Source: Branchiostoma lanceolatum
Taxonomy: Eukaryota > Chordata > Leptocardii > Amphioxiformes > Branchiostomatidae
NCBI RefSeq assembly: GCF_035083965.1
Contig: NC_089724.1
Span: 23,154,474 to 23,218,473 of the forward strand
Reading direction: 5' to 3'
DNA length: 64,000 bases
Part shown: positions 45,461 through 57,992 of the stretch, piece by piece
Numbering within the stretch: position 1 is the first letter of the stretch
Layout: each line of letters opens with the position of its first letter
Made by a program: the position numbers and the translations under genes
Notes under the pieces: generated by a model
Told to the model about the DNA's origin: nothing
What the model saw: only the letters and a program-made list of their open reading frames with translations
Database searches by the model: none

Positions 45461-48400
45461 CTAAGAAGTGCTGGGAGGCTGTGGCTGCTCCCCGATGCCC
45501 CCTGCCAGCTGGTACACCTGCACACTGACTTCATGTGCAAGCATGTCTGCATTAGCCTGCAGAGGAAAAGAAAGGGAAAAGATAACGTTTGTTACACTTG
45601 CAATATAAAAATCACCCGTACTGACAGCTCATTTTCAAACCAGATTTTTCAATAGAAATTGCAGTCAGAGAAAACTTACACATGTCTTACCTGAGTATCT
45701 GCTTCTGCAAACACCCTGACTACATCTTCTGTACCTGAAGGCCTGAAGAGATGATTGTATTGATTTGTGTGGTGCTCAAATAGTAGTTAATTTGCAACAT
45801 TGATCAACAGACAGATGGTCAAAATGTATGATCAATTATCATATGGCAATCCTTAGGACGGCTGGAAAAAGAATAACAATCCTTAGAGTTGGAGAGTGCA
45901 ACCCAAAAAAACTATTTTGTCTTAGAAGTTTCTCAATTTCTCCATTTCATAGTTAACGGCTGATGATGAAGGTGGATATTGTCATTTCTAGTCAAGCAAC
46001 AACAATTGTGGAATACAAATATGTATATACATGTATACATAGGTGTATATATATATATCAGTAACAATATGAAATATTTAACTAACCTAACAAATGACCT
46101 TCCCTGCTGGTATTTGGCAACAAGTTTGTTGATGGCCTCCTGGAGACCAGCTGGTGCCGTGGCACAGCGCTCAGCATCAGTTGTCTGAACAGCTGTCCTG
46201 TCCTTCACCTGTGTATATACAGTGGGAAGGTGACTCCGTCCAGTCAACATTAAGAGATTGCAAGCCCCATGGCCCAGGCAACTACCTCCAGTCATAACCA
46301 CATTAAAACAGTCCAGCCTATTTTTACATAGTTAACCCCACCCTGTCATCAGCAACCTTTTTTCCTGTCCCCTGAATGATTGTTGAATCTAGGTATAGCC
46401 TTACTCACCTTGATCTTGAGCAGCCTGGATGGCAGGTCCTTGTACTGCATGTTCCAGTCGTCAGCAGCCCAGTCGCGGGTGGACAGTATGGTCTCCACCA
46501 CCAGGAAGTCTGAGATGGCGTCCCCAACAGTCTGGAGGTTCAACAGTTAGTTAAAAGTTAAAATCCTCCCACACCATTATTGATGTATAGGGCGGTGCCC
46601 ATCTCCGTTTCATAGCCCTGGGCCACACTGTGGTGCAATCACTGTAGCAGATGGCTAGTCCACTGACAGTGAAGTGTGTTTAACTTCCATACTGTTTCAG
46701 AAGTATGTACCATTTTTATAAAGTCTTTGGTATGACTCAACGTGCCTCTTGTCCAGAGGTGTCCTACCTGGGGCTTGAACCCCAGTCCTTCTGGTCCAAG
46801 TAATTTGAGCCAGATGTGGTGAGAGACAGAAGCGCAGACCTCTACACCACAGAGACAAGGAGCTTCAACAGTAATGCTGGCATGGATAACTGAAATTATA
46901 ATATCAATTAATGCAAGCTTCAGGTTAATGAAGTCTTACTTGGTTGATTAGGTCCATCATGAGAGTCAGCCTTGTTGCAGCTTCTCTCTTACTGGAGTCA
47001 AGACTGGGAAGGCAGGAATGATAAATATGTTTCAGTGTGAAGCAACATCACTGATATCGTCATGTTTCTGTCACAAATATATTTCAGTCAGTTTTAACGG
47101 CTCTTAAACAACATGTCACATAGATATGCTTCATGATTGAAAACAAAAAGGACTTACGGTTGACATCAATGCATTATTGGACAATATACAAATCACCTGA
47201 ATTGTGAAAGTAATTTACCGCTTACAACATTAGGCTAAGAGGGATGTGTGTGAAGAAACACTTCAGGCACACTACCTGTCATCCTGGCTGGCAGACTTGA
47301 TCTTCTGCTCTGCTTGGTCACTGAAAAGTACCTGGAAAAATGTATGATAATTGATCTATTTCATAAAATACAAATTGTCAAATACTCTTCATAGCATTTA
47401 TGTTGGTTGGGCTATGACTCGTCACAGTGGTTTTAAAAAGTCCACAACATCCGTGGTAAGAAAAAAAGTGCTGCCTTACTGTTCCATGTCCATTGGCTTC
47501 AAAGTACACCCCAACATCAAACTCCAGAGCCTTGTGGTGTAAGTGCTTAACTCCAGTCTTTGCACAGGACACAGGCACTTTCTGTGGGAAGGTGGACATG
47601 CTCAAATTCAACCAGGAACTTTAGTTTCCTTAAATTGTCTCTAGGTTTTGTATCAATGAAACAACCTTTGGAACCATCAATCTTTGGAATACATTACCAT
47701 CTAACATCAAATCATTGACAGTCCCATATCACTTTAAGAAGGCCATCTACCAGTTTGTCACCAATTATTCGTAAGTTAAGTTAGCAATCTGTATTTGTTA
47801 TGATTATGTATATAACGTTATGTCCTTTTAATCTTGCACTGTATATATGTCTGTGTTTGTATACTTTTTGTGTTGAACCCTGGAAGATAAGTCGCAATTC
47901 TACTAAAGGGTATCGAAATAAACCAATAAACCAATAAACCAACCTCTCTTAAAACAACATGAAGTAATTTTAGAGCAGAAGTTCACTTAAAAAAGGTAAG
48001 GTATTTCCCACAAGAATGCTTTTCAGCACCAAGGGCAGTGACATGGATACAATATCAGAATATGTTCCCCTCTAAGAAAAAATCTCCATGTTGTAGGTCT
48101 TTGAAATACAGAAAAGATGTAAGAATATGAATGATGTTACTTGAGTTTTCACAAATATTCAGTAACCTACCATGACATCCTCCAGATATCGTGTTGAAGA
48201 GCCATTAGCGTATGCTGTCTGCACCACACCAATGTTCAGTTGAACTTGAAGGCCTGAGGCTGACACAAGCTCACCAAGGTAGCCAGCAATCTGGAGTGTT
48301 TGTGTGAGGTATCCACAATCAAAATTGCTTCTGCTTACAATGTATGTACACAGCACAAGTAGCTTGCTTTATATGCAATTGTGACTGACTTGTATGAGTG

Positions 48401-51400
48401 ACTGCAACTGAAACAAGCTTCAACAACTACAAATGCAGAACACAGTTGTTGCTGCTGCTGATGATATTGTATGAGTTCTAATTGATCTTGAGAAATTCTC
48501 ATCCCATGAAAAGAATGATGTTCAAGATTTCATTGTAAAGCAACAATTCTGTCAACATCTAGTTTAGTACAGAGTTTCATGCTACAAGATTGCTGCATAA
48601 TACTTTATGTAACTGCATAATACTTTATGTAACTGCATAATACTTTATGTAACTGATAACTAAAATAGCTCACCAATGTTGAAATCTTGTCTCCATCCAG
48701 AAGATTGAAAACTCCATCTGGAACCAAGTACAGGACAATGACTCTAATTTCCAACATTTTCAACTCGTTCAAAGATCAATGCATGCATTAATGCACAAGG
48801 AATCACCTTTGTTTAGGTAGAAAAACACCACTCTGTCTGCATCGCCATCAAAGGACACACACCTCTGACCTGGTTGAATCTCCATACCTGCAGTATGCAA
48901 TAAAAGGATATTGGAGTTTTCTTTGTTACTCACCTGCTTCAATATCCTTTGTTCTACCAACCTGATGAAATCATTACAATAAAAGCTACAGCAAGTAAAT
49001 CGTAGAGAACACATGAAGAAATGTAGAAAGAACAACTCAACATGTAAAATCAAGTTACATTTGATAACCCTTTTTTGACAGTACCTGGGGGTGGCTTTTG
49101 CTGGACCTTCACAAAATCTGCTCCACACTGAAAAGTACAAAGAATAATATCTCTACACAAATAAAGAATAATATCTCTTACTACACAAATACATGTACAT
49201 GGCATCAGGCTGACTACCCGTAACAGAACATCCTTCCTGGTCCTATTAGCATTTTTGCAGTGAAGGTTGGTTCGTGTTTGTGTGCTTGCTTACATGTAAG
49301 GTATTTGTTAGCAGGGTAATTGAAACAAATCATGCCCATTGGGACAATACTTGCGATGAGATTTTCAATGTTTGATAAGTGACTTAATGTTAAACATTCT
49401 AGCACCAACTAGAGATTCCCTTTAAATACAAATGATATGCTGCATTGATGGAGGTTTTGTGCTCTCAGGGATGGGTCAGGGTGCTACTTCCTTTTGTTTA
49501 CAGCTTGAGCACTATCTCCACACTGTACCTTGTCATTCAGTTTCCCAGAAGACCCATCATTGCAAACTGTTATCTTCAGGGAGTCATTCAGATGTGGCTG
49601 CAGTTTCCTTGTCTTCAGAGCACCCACTCCATTGGCACCATCTATAATCACAACTGGCTGATACTTCTTCTTTGTACCTGCTTAAAGAGAACATCATAAG
49701 ATTTAAGTTTGGATTTTGGTAGTATGCCAAAAAATGGCTGTATCAGAGCTCTGATCTTGGAAACATGTACAAGTAGAGAAAATATCGCAATGTGCAAGCA
49801 ATCAATGAAAGAAACATTTTGAAACAAATAAATGACAGACAGGATTTGTGTGATAAATGTTTCGTAATCTGTTTAGACATACCATCTTCCCTCAGTTTAA
49901 GGAAGGCCTGTGCTAGCTTTTTGTAGTAGCCGTCTTCTGTTGGCTCCCCATAGGCACCCTTGCTGTTGTGGCAACGCACTAGGTAGTGTAGCTGAGGAGT
50001 CGTCAGTATCCCTGAGATCAATCAACAATATTACATGGAAATCATTTGAACTGGTGATCTTTACAACCTTCAGTACTCTTCTGTATTTGTCATTTCACAA
50101 TCTTTTCATTATTCTTTTGTTATCACATTATATTAGCTGTTAAAGTATGTGCGGCCTGACCAGCGTTAACCCCCTGGACAGAGCTGCATGGAAGAGGGGT
50201 GTGACGACTAGCCGGCTGCTGCCCACCCCTGTGTCAGGGACCCCGGCAGCAGTTTAATCAAAATACCGGATACTACTACTAAAGTACTGAACAATATCAC
50301 AATTCACATAGAAAAAAATCAGTGTTAAAAAACAAACAAAATCAGAACTTACCAAAGTCAGTGAAAGTTGACCCCATGACCTTCAGCCCATCCAGTAAGG
50401 CTTGTGTGAGAGGTGGTCCACTTGGCCTTATGGAAAGGAAACAGGTCAAATGCATGATTTGCTTGAAATCATCTCATTGTAAAGCGATTATTCATGTTTT
50501 CAGGACTTACCGGTAGCAATTTACTGTATTTCTACTCTAACTTACATTCTGTTGCACAAACATAGTTGATGAGTTTGGAAGGTCCACCTACCTGGTATCC
50601 CTGGCAACAAAGACATCTGAAGGAAGACTGATGTCGATGTCCAATGCATCAATGATCCTTTGCAGGGCAGACCCTATGTCCTCATCTCTGTAAACAAACC
50701 ACATTTATAATCAATCAAATGTTGGATGTTTCCTTACCTATCTTGTTCATATGTGTTGTTGTTGGTTTATCTATGTCCTGGTTCCTGACCTAAAGTTACT
50801 AGTAATCCTGTTTAATCCTGAAATCCCTATTGACCTTGACCTATACAAAACTGCAGGCCTTACAATCAAAAATCCAAATTGCTGTTGACTCCTTAAACAA
50901 GATACCTTCATTTTTCAAATCATATCCTTTTTCAAATACATCAAATAATCAACTGAAGTCAATGTGTTTTTTAATCTCTATTCAGGACTCCTTTTTTTGT
51001 ATCTTTTTAGTGATTTACTTACTTGGCATTTGCCAGGTCTGTGGAATGTTTCTCCCAGGCTGCTTCCAACATCTCACCCATCGGATCCACCAGCTTGACT
51101 CCATTGTCAGGCTCAGGGTTGTGTGAGGCAGTAATCATCGCAGCTACAGTAGCTGCAGGTGCAGACAGGAATCACTTTGATTGACCATTTCTTTATTTCG
51201 CACAGCACAATGCTGTTGTTCTTACATTTGTAGCTGCTGCAACATGTACGGTTGAATGGAGTCAACAAGGTAAGAACTTTTCATTTTGAGCTGCGATGAC
51301 TCTTACCTTTCTTGGCCTTTGACCTCAATGCAGCAAGCAGCCCCATACGGTATAAGACAGGGTCTAGGATGGTTGACCTGAAATAAAAGAAAGGATATCC

Positions 51401-51944
51401 ACTGTTTAACTCCAGCTGACAAAGCTTGTCAAAAAAAGGAAGGATTAGTGATCTTTATTCTAGTATCATTTCCGTCCAGGGAGGAGGAGAAAAATATCAG
51501 TCCCACCCCAGAAACATTGTTAACATCCATTTCATGGTCGATTAACAGTGGCTGGCAGCTGCTGGCCTAATCCAAAACCAGCGGGAGGGAGCAGGCTCTG
51601 CTTGAACCAGCCCCTCCCCCCTCGCTTGGATTAATTAAAAAAACATTAAATCCACTAGGAGCTAGGACTGGTAGAATTAATGTGCCAATAATTTGACAGT
51701 AAAATCTTCGGCAATACCGTAGTATTGCGCTTATACAATTATGATGTTTTCTTGTCCTTACCAGGTGATGCTATATTAGATAGCTGTTCTATTACATACA
51801 TTTTGTATGTACAGGTTCAAGCAATGCATTATATAAGCAATCTTACTTGTCCCTGAAACCAGCAGTGCCATAGGTAAAGTTGATGCCCTCTGGACGTGGG
51901 TGGGCTGCAGCCCCCTTCACTGCCTCGGCAAGAATATCAGACAT
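45461..51944 (-). CDS. PGM3: Phosphoacetylglucosamine mutase
   Basis: Eighteen coding exons: 51944-51847, 51377-51307, 51152-51023, 50687-50592, 50426-50353, 50011-49883, 49677-49529, 49127-49085, 48887-48807, 48717-48674, 48290-48171, 47581-47480, 47331-47276, 47003-46940, 46531-46409, 46208-46087, 45742-45691, 45556-45461; 549 aa (human 542). The phosphoserine loop is TASHNP (Ser66). The metal loop is SFDGDADR (Asp277, Asp279, Asp281). The sugar loop is YFEANGHGT (Glu373) and the phosphate loop RPSGTED (501-507). It converts GlcNAc-6-phosphate to GlcNAc-1-phosphate in the UDP-GlcNAc pathway, in the cytosol. All junctions keep frame. A 5' UTR exon is predicted: the acceptor before 51954 pairs with a GTGAGT donor after 53169. 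Introns contain a SINE, a LINE tail and a 20-bp tandem repeat. Confidence 0.96.
46577..46865 (-). mobile_element. tRNA-derived SINE in a PGM3 intron
   Basis: Read on the minus strand, the head has an A box (TGGTGTAGAGG near 46850) and a B box (GGGTTCAAGCCCC at about 46783-46770), the internal promoter layout of RNA polymerase III. A conserved-looking body (GAGTCATACCAAAGAC, then GGAGATGGGCACCGCC) follows. It resembles lancelet SINEs as recalled. Left limit approximate. Confidence 0.8.
47633..47943 (+). mobile_element. 5'-truncated LINE 3' end in a PGM3 intron
   Basis: A frame from about 47643 to the TAA at 47773-47775 reads [17 protein letters not shown], then a Phe-Lys-Lys stretch: the C-terminal end of a non-LTR retrotransposon ORF2, with the common LWNxLP motif. 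About 165 bp of 3' UTR and an (ACCAATAA)n-like tail follow. Orientation is opposite to PGM3. Only the last ~45 codons remain. Confidence 0.85.
48593..48655. repeat. 20-bp tandem repeat, three copies
   Basis: CTGCATAATACTTTATGTAA repeated three times without change, in a PGM3 intron. Exact identity suggests recent slippage; probably length-variable between individuals. Confidence 0.95.
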
Positions 51945-53169
51945 CTTACCAGTTCTGAAGGGAGACAAACAAGAAACGTTACTTCATTAACTTGAAGGAT
52001 TTCATTGCCGGCAGTATTGAGAAGAATGCCTGTTAGAAAATGGTTACTACTGCAATGATAGCTATCTAGATTGATCATTGATGTATAAACTAACTTTTGG
52101 GCAGCAGCAACTGCTATAACACGTTACCTGCTGACCTGCAATACAGGGTTTTCATTTGACGTTATTTGTACCATGTTATATTACAGCATATGTCTGTAAA
52201 ATATGCCAACAATTGCTTCTGCCCTGATCACATTACCCACCTACATGCAGTGATTTGGGGATCCAAATCATAATTACTGCAATGCCAATGAAATGCCTAA
52301 ATTCAGACTAGTAGTAGCAGCCGGGAGTTGATTAAGGTGTAATAACCAGCCCCTAGGTGAATGTATGGTGTCATAAGGCCTGGTCATTTGCTATAACCAC
52401 AGAATAAAATCACTGAGTGAGATTTGGTTTATTTTAAGATGGCAAACATTTTATAGAACAAATAAACAGTATACAAATGTTAACAAAAAGATTTTTTCTT
52501 TTAAAAAATTGTTACGTAATGTACATGTGTCAATACAGCCAAGTATTTGCTGCCATTCGTTTTTCTACTTTGTTGGCTTTCAACAAAAATCAAAGACAAT
52601 TTTTTTGTTACCCATAAAGGGGGCGGGGCAACCCTACTTACCAATCATGGTATCTAATATGAACAACAAGTCACTGTGTGTGTAACACTGTTAGATTGTG
52701 TAACTAAATCAACATACTGTAGTAGTGAAACAGATAAAACATGCAACGTTACTTTGATTTGCAAAGGGCTAGAAAAATAAACAAGAGTCTGAAATTTGTT
52801 GTTTACGTGTGGCGGATTATATAATACAGGGCTCATCGACTGTTTACAAACTCACCACATCAACCCCTCCCTAAGTTTTGAACTGCAACGTTTGCAAAAT
52901 GCAACTCTTAATTTTGGATGCGACAAAACTTTCAGGTGTGAACCAGGAACAACGTTAATTTGACGAGGCTGAACTGAACATGAAAAGAAAAAGAAATTCA
53001 ACGATGGTATACCAGCTAACTTCACCAAAACGGAACGCCCAACGCCCTTCAGACGCCACTTATGCATGCGCGTTTGCATTACGTCAATCATTACAGCTAT
53101 ACAATGTAGTGTGAGAGCTCGTCACCTGTAAGGGTGCGTACCTGGCGCCACGTGGAACACAAACTCACC

Positions 53170-53299
53170 TGCACAACCCGGAAGTAGCGCATGAACTTTG
53201 ACATTGTGCGCGCGCATGCCTAGAACCCCTAACCAAGATGGTGGTCAAGCGCAACTGAGCTCATAAAATCTCGTCAAAAATTGGTAACTTCTGTTTCTC
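53170..53299. promoter_or_regulatory. Bidirectional promoter of PGM3 and the MGAT2 leader
   Basis: Between the predicted PGM3 5' UTR exon (donor after 53169 on the minus strand) and the first plus-strand ORF at 53300. It contains an ETS-like ACTTCCGGG on the minus strand, inside the UTR exon beside it, and a YY1-like CAAGATGGTGG on the plus strand near 53235. There is no TATA box. The compact CpG-rich head-to-head layout is typical of housekeeping gene pairs. A six-codon upstream frame starts at about 53238. Confidence 0.6.
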
Positions 53300-54226
53300 A
53301 TGAAGGAGTTGTATGACTTTAAAGGTAAGGGAATATCCGTACATTGTGACTCTATATCATACATTTTGTTTTTCGTCCTAACCGAGCGGTGAAGTCTGCT
53401 TACGGGGGTACAAAAGCGATGCCGACGACCAGAACGCTTTTTTTCACGGTCCTATTCCCCCCTGTGCGTTCTAGGCCAAAGCTAAATGCAACAGCTGTCC
53501 CGTTGTATGAGAACTCGCTGGAAAGAGGAACGGTTGCTGATCATATATAGAACTGTATTTTAACTTGAAGGATTTTGCTAGTCACTTGGTAGATTTCTGT
53601 GCTAAGTTACTCGAGAACCAGGTGCTTGTTTACGTCCCAGGGTAACAGCTTGTAGTACGTTATATATAACGCTGCCACAGTTGTCATAATTTGTTCACTT
53701 TCATAGAAAAGTCGAAATCATGATGAGCACGTACTATGGGTCTATAGACTATTAGGTATACAGGACTGCTGTTCCAATTTGTTACTACAAATGGAGCTGG
53801 GCAGCAACAAGAGTATATTATGCTCAAATGGTAAAATTCCATAATTGTTACTGAAAAAAGTGAATGATGAATAAAAGATTAGTGTAGGTGGAATAGTGTA
53901 GATCAAGTACCATTGGGCTATTTCAATGGAATCAAAATTATCATAAGCAATCCAAGCATCTTGATGATTATGATTTCTGTACTCTTGCATTTGCAGGTCT
54001 TGCTTCATGGATGGAGTAAGCATATGTTAATTTTTTAGATCATATTTTTTTGTGATATTCGGCACCTGAAATGTGTGTTCTTAAGCCATCAGAGATGGTC
54101 CTTATGATTATCATATTTGGTTTCCTTACATCTCTTGCCCTGTACGCTGTCAAGATCTTTGGAAAGTATGACTCTGTCTTGCTAACGGATGAGCAGATGA
54201 AACGGAAAATCAAAGAATACCTGTAG
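53300..54226 (+). CDS. Candidate 52-aa membrane microprotein upstream of MGAT2
   Basis: Two short exons, 53300-53324 and 54093-54226, join in frame through a GTAAGG donor and a CCATCAG acceptor. The product would read MKELYDFKEMVLMII... with one hydrophobic segment (about residues 10-27), then a charged tail ending DEQMKRKIKEYL. The stop lies at the exon edge: whether the next donor is used before or after the TAG, the frame ends after Tyr-Leu. The following exon would be the MGAT2 coding exon at about 54364, so this may be an upstream ORF on the MGAT2 mRNA rather than a separate gene. No family was recognised. Support is the in-frame junction and the membrane-protein composition; there is no transcript evidence. 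Confidence 0.4.
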
Positions 54227-54422
54227 GTGACACATCAGTCTTTTCCTAACATCCGTGTAACGCCTCTTACTTTTAACTATCATCCTGCCAAACTTCAGTA
54301 GTTATGTTCTGTTATGACTTCACATTTTTTGTAACCAATAGTTTTTGGTTCATTGTTCTTCCAGCTGAAAAACAGATCTCATTAGTACGCTCTTGCATTT
54401 TCAAACTGGACACCGCACCACT

Positions 54423-57400
54423 ATGAGGCCATCACGGGTTTTTAAGTTGATTATAGTGGCCAGCCTCCTGGTGGCTGCCTTTTTCTACATCGTCAAAGTC
54501 ACCAACAAAGATGAAGAAGTAAGAACTCTTGAAGAGGAGGAAGATAAGGAGATTGACATTGCTGAAGAACACAAGGAGGATGTCAAGTCTGTGATTAAGA
54601 AGGAGGATGAAGAGAAGAGGCCTGAGGAAGAGTCATCTCAGCACGAGGAGGCTCAGCAAAACATGAAGTCTGTCAATCTATCGGACAGAAACCCATCCAG
54701 TGTGCAAGAAATGAGGAGCATTATCAATGATGTGAACTTTAACCAGGAGATCCACAATCTGGACAAGTTCCCCAAGAGGCCTGAAGAGGGGATTGTTATT
54801 GTCGTGCAAGTCCACAACAGGCCAGAGTACCTGGAACAGTTGGTGAAGTCTCTCGCTGCAGCAAAGAGCATTGAGAAGGCCTTTCTGATCATCAGCCACG
54901 ACTACTTCTCAAAAGAGGTCAACAAGATTGTAGAAAGTATAGACTTCTGTCAGGTTAGTGGAATCCATTTGGTCTGGCAACTTTTTTCACTGTAAGATTT
55001 TGTGTGTCACCGATAGTTTAGTAGAGAAGGCATAAAAAAGTTTATGGCTTGATACTCAAGGTATGAATTCCTGATCTTGTAGTTTTGTGTCAACTTGAAT
55101 ATGTTTCAACCTTTACCTTCCACCCACACTTGCAGGTGATGCAGATATTCTTTCCATTTGCATTGCAATTTTATCCTGATGAATTTCCAGGCCAGGACCC
55201 AAATGACTGTCCCAGGGACATCCCCAGAGACAAGTAAGTAATCAAACAAAGATGTCACACGACAAGTAGGTGAAGGTTCTTTCAGCCAGGCGTCATGCAT
55301 GGTAACAACCAGGCAGTGAAATATCTTTTACCCCCGAAAATTCAAGTGCTTTCTATTTTACCATTCTCAGACCTTCTTTTGTGTTGCACTTTTGTCTTGC
55401 ATTGTCCAACTATTATATTCCAATAAGCAACCATTTTGTTTTTACAAGTGTACAATATCTCTCTTCACTGTTCTTCACTTATATTGATCGCTATTTCCAC
55501 CCACATGCCTATAGTATACTACCTACTTACCTTCTTCCTTTACCAAGTGGTGTGTTGTTGTGTTTTAAGGGCCCTTGAGATTGAGTGCACCAATGCAGGC
55601 TACCCAGACATGTATGGACACTACAGAGAGGCACCCTTCACAATGACCAAGCACCATTGGTGGTGGAAGGTATGATGACTTTCAAGTCAAGACCGTCTAA
55701 GATATAATGTAGCATCAATTGTTTGTCTAAACATAAAAAAGTGTAGTTGTGTATGATATTACAAATGATACAACAGCCTTGAGGCCATACAATATACAAT
55801 ATCAACCATACTGTGAATTAGTCCTCCTCACCCTCACAACTTATTGATTTGTTTGATACAGCCCTGATGGATTGTTTACTGGCAATGGCTTTGTCTCCAA
55901 AACTCTCCCAATTCCAGACATCTTACGTCATTCACAGTTAATGTACTGGTTTCACCTGTTTAGCTACTGAAATAGTATACTTTTGAATTGTAGGTTTGTT
56001 TCAGTCAGAAACAAAAGGCTCTCTCTTTGCTATTGGTATGTCCTGCAACTATGGCAGCTTAAAATGTATTAGTTTCAGTCTGTACATGTATACAGCACCT
56101 TAGCAACCGCTTAACAGCATAAGTGCAACACATGTACATTTGCAAGGAAGTATTTCTATTATACATGTATATATAAAATGGAGCTGTATATTCTTGAACA
56201 CAGTTTTATTGATGACACCAACCAGAGTTACTTGTGCTTCCAGGCCCACCGAGTGTTCGAAGGTCTAAAGGCTACGCGAGATCACAAAGGTCTAGTCATG
56301 TTTCTGGAGGAAGATCACATTGTTTCTCAGGACTTCTACGCTACAATGGAGCTTATGGCTAAACTACAGCAGAGGTGTGCACATTAATATGGAACATAAA
56401 TAACCTTTTGATTATACTATAGTATTCATTTGGTGGGTGCAGACCTATTCTCCAAGCAGAGGTTTCGACCGGGGCACAGAGGGCAACGTTAAGAATCCCT
56501 ACTCAATCCCCTCAGCCCCCCCCCCCCCCAATCAAAACCTCTGCTTGAAGAATAAGGTTACCCCATAGTCATAAATCAGTTCTATCTTACAATTGAAGTT
56601 TTCTTATTTGCTAAAGCATTAAATTCCTAGCCCAATGGGATTCTTGTATTTGCAGTGAGTGTCCAGAATGTGACATCATCACCATGGGACTGTACGACAG
56701 ACCTTCTAATTACCAGTCAGTAGGAGACATGGTAAGGCACAACTTGCTCTTATGTGTTGTTCTTCCTTGATCAAAGTTTACTAAGACTTAAGGTTTTGTA
56801 GTTTACTAGGTTACTAAGACAAATGGTTTGTTGTTTATTAAGACTTATGGTTTTGCCTGGTCTGATAAGTCTGTCCTGCCCTATCCCAGGTGGATGTGAT
56901 CACATGGCAGTCTTCCAAACACAACATGGGCATGGCTTACACCAGGGACACATGGGCCAAGATCAGGAGCTGTTCAAAGGTCAGGCTTTGTTCACCATTG
57001 ATATTACAACTTTATGCTAGGATTGATTTAGCCTGTAATTTAGTGTAAAACATAATTTTATTGTATTAGTATATCCATGTTGCACAGAAAATTTGAAACT
57101 ACATATACTGTGATTCAAAGTCAACCTAAGCCTGTAAAAGCATACCTGTATATCCAAATTACATCATCATCATCATTTGCCTGCATATCCAAATTACACA
57201 GAACACAAAATGTTAGAAACTATATAGTGTGATTCAGTGGTTGGATAAATGTCACATCTACTGACTCAGGGGGTGTTTGCTAAATGTGAACATCCATGCC
57301 TTTGATGTATACAGATGCAAAAGTTCAAGCATTTAAATTCTCTCTCTACTTGTTCTTGAGATTCAATCTTGTTCCAACTTTGTATTGGGTACAACTAAAA

Positions 57401-57992
57401 GTCAGGAAGTATTAGTCCATACTTAATTTCAACCTCATGTATGAAAGATTCACTGTACATGTGATGTCATGACATATTTCAGGAGTTCTGCAAATTTGAT
57501 GACTACAACTGGGACTGGACCCTCCAGCACGTGAGCGGCAGGTGTTTGCCCAGCACCCTGACCACCATGGTCATCCTGGGACCAAGAGTGTTCCACATCG
57601 GCACATGGTAGGACAAACTGCTGTTGCTCATGCAACCGTGCAATATCATGACTCAATTTTAAGATATTGTAAAAAACCTGTTTTTTTGTATGGCCCAAAT
57701 TCCTTTGTGGGTTCTTGTGATAAAAATTTATGTCTTTTTTGCTATCAGTGGAATGCATCATTCTAACAAGGATGCAAAGTGTGAGGTGGGGAAGGAGGTG
57801 GGCTATGTGGAGGACCTACTGAGGAGAAACAAGCCTTACCTGGACCCCACTGGACTGTACATCAAGCAGCGCTTTGACAAGTCTGCAGTCATTAAGACAA
57901 TGAAGCCCAACGGGGGCTGGGCAGACCCACGTGACCACAGGCTGTGTATGAGCTATGCCAAGATGCAAATGGTCGGACAGAATGACACTTGA
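54423..57992 (+). CDS. MGAT2: Alpha-1,6-mannosyl-glycoprotein 2-beta-GlcNAc-transferase
   Basis: Eight exons: 54423-54953, 55136-55233, 55570-55669, 56244-56374, 56656-56731, 56890-56979, 57483-57607, 57749-57992; 464 aa (human 447). Start MRPSRVFK; the in-frame TTG further upstream is not a start. A type II membrane anchor spans about residues 7-25, followed by a highly acidic stem (EEEEDKEIDIAEEHKED). The catalytic domain has VVQVHNRPEY, FPGQDPNDCPRD, TKHHWWWK, the metal-site FLEEDH (Asp267), ECPECD, DDYNWDWTLQ and GMHH. Role: Golgi enzyme adding GlcNAc to the alpha-1,6 arm of N-glycans, which opens the way to complex glycans; its donor is UDP-GlcNAc. Vertebrate MGAT2 has an intronless coding region, so seven coding introns here are notable. 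A 5' UTR exon boundary is likely at 54364. Divergent from PGM3. Confidence 0.95.
56446..56554. mobile_element. Short foldback MITE in an MGAT2 intron
   Basis: TATTCTCCAAGCAGAGGTTT at 56446 pairs with AACCTCTGCTTGAAGAATA ending at 56554. A poly-C tract lies near the centre. It is the shortest copy (109 bp) of the TCTCCAAGCAGA family, with no clear target-site duplication, so it is likely older or internally deleted. Confidence 0.78.

Noticed and set aside
50140-50290. GC-rich block in a PGM3 intron resembling a repeat
   Set aside because: No inverted ends, target duplication or internal promoter could be made out by eye.
57166-57180. CATCATCATCATTT microsatellite
   Set aside because: Too short to be of interest beyond ordinary slippage.
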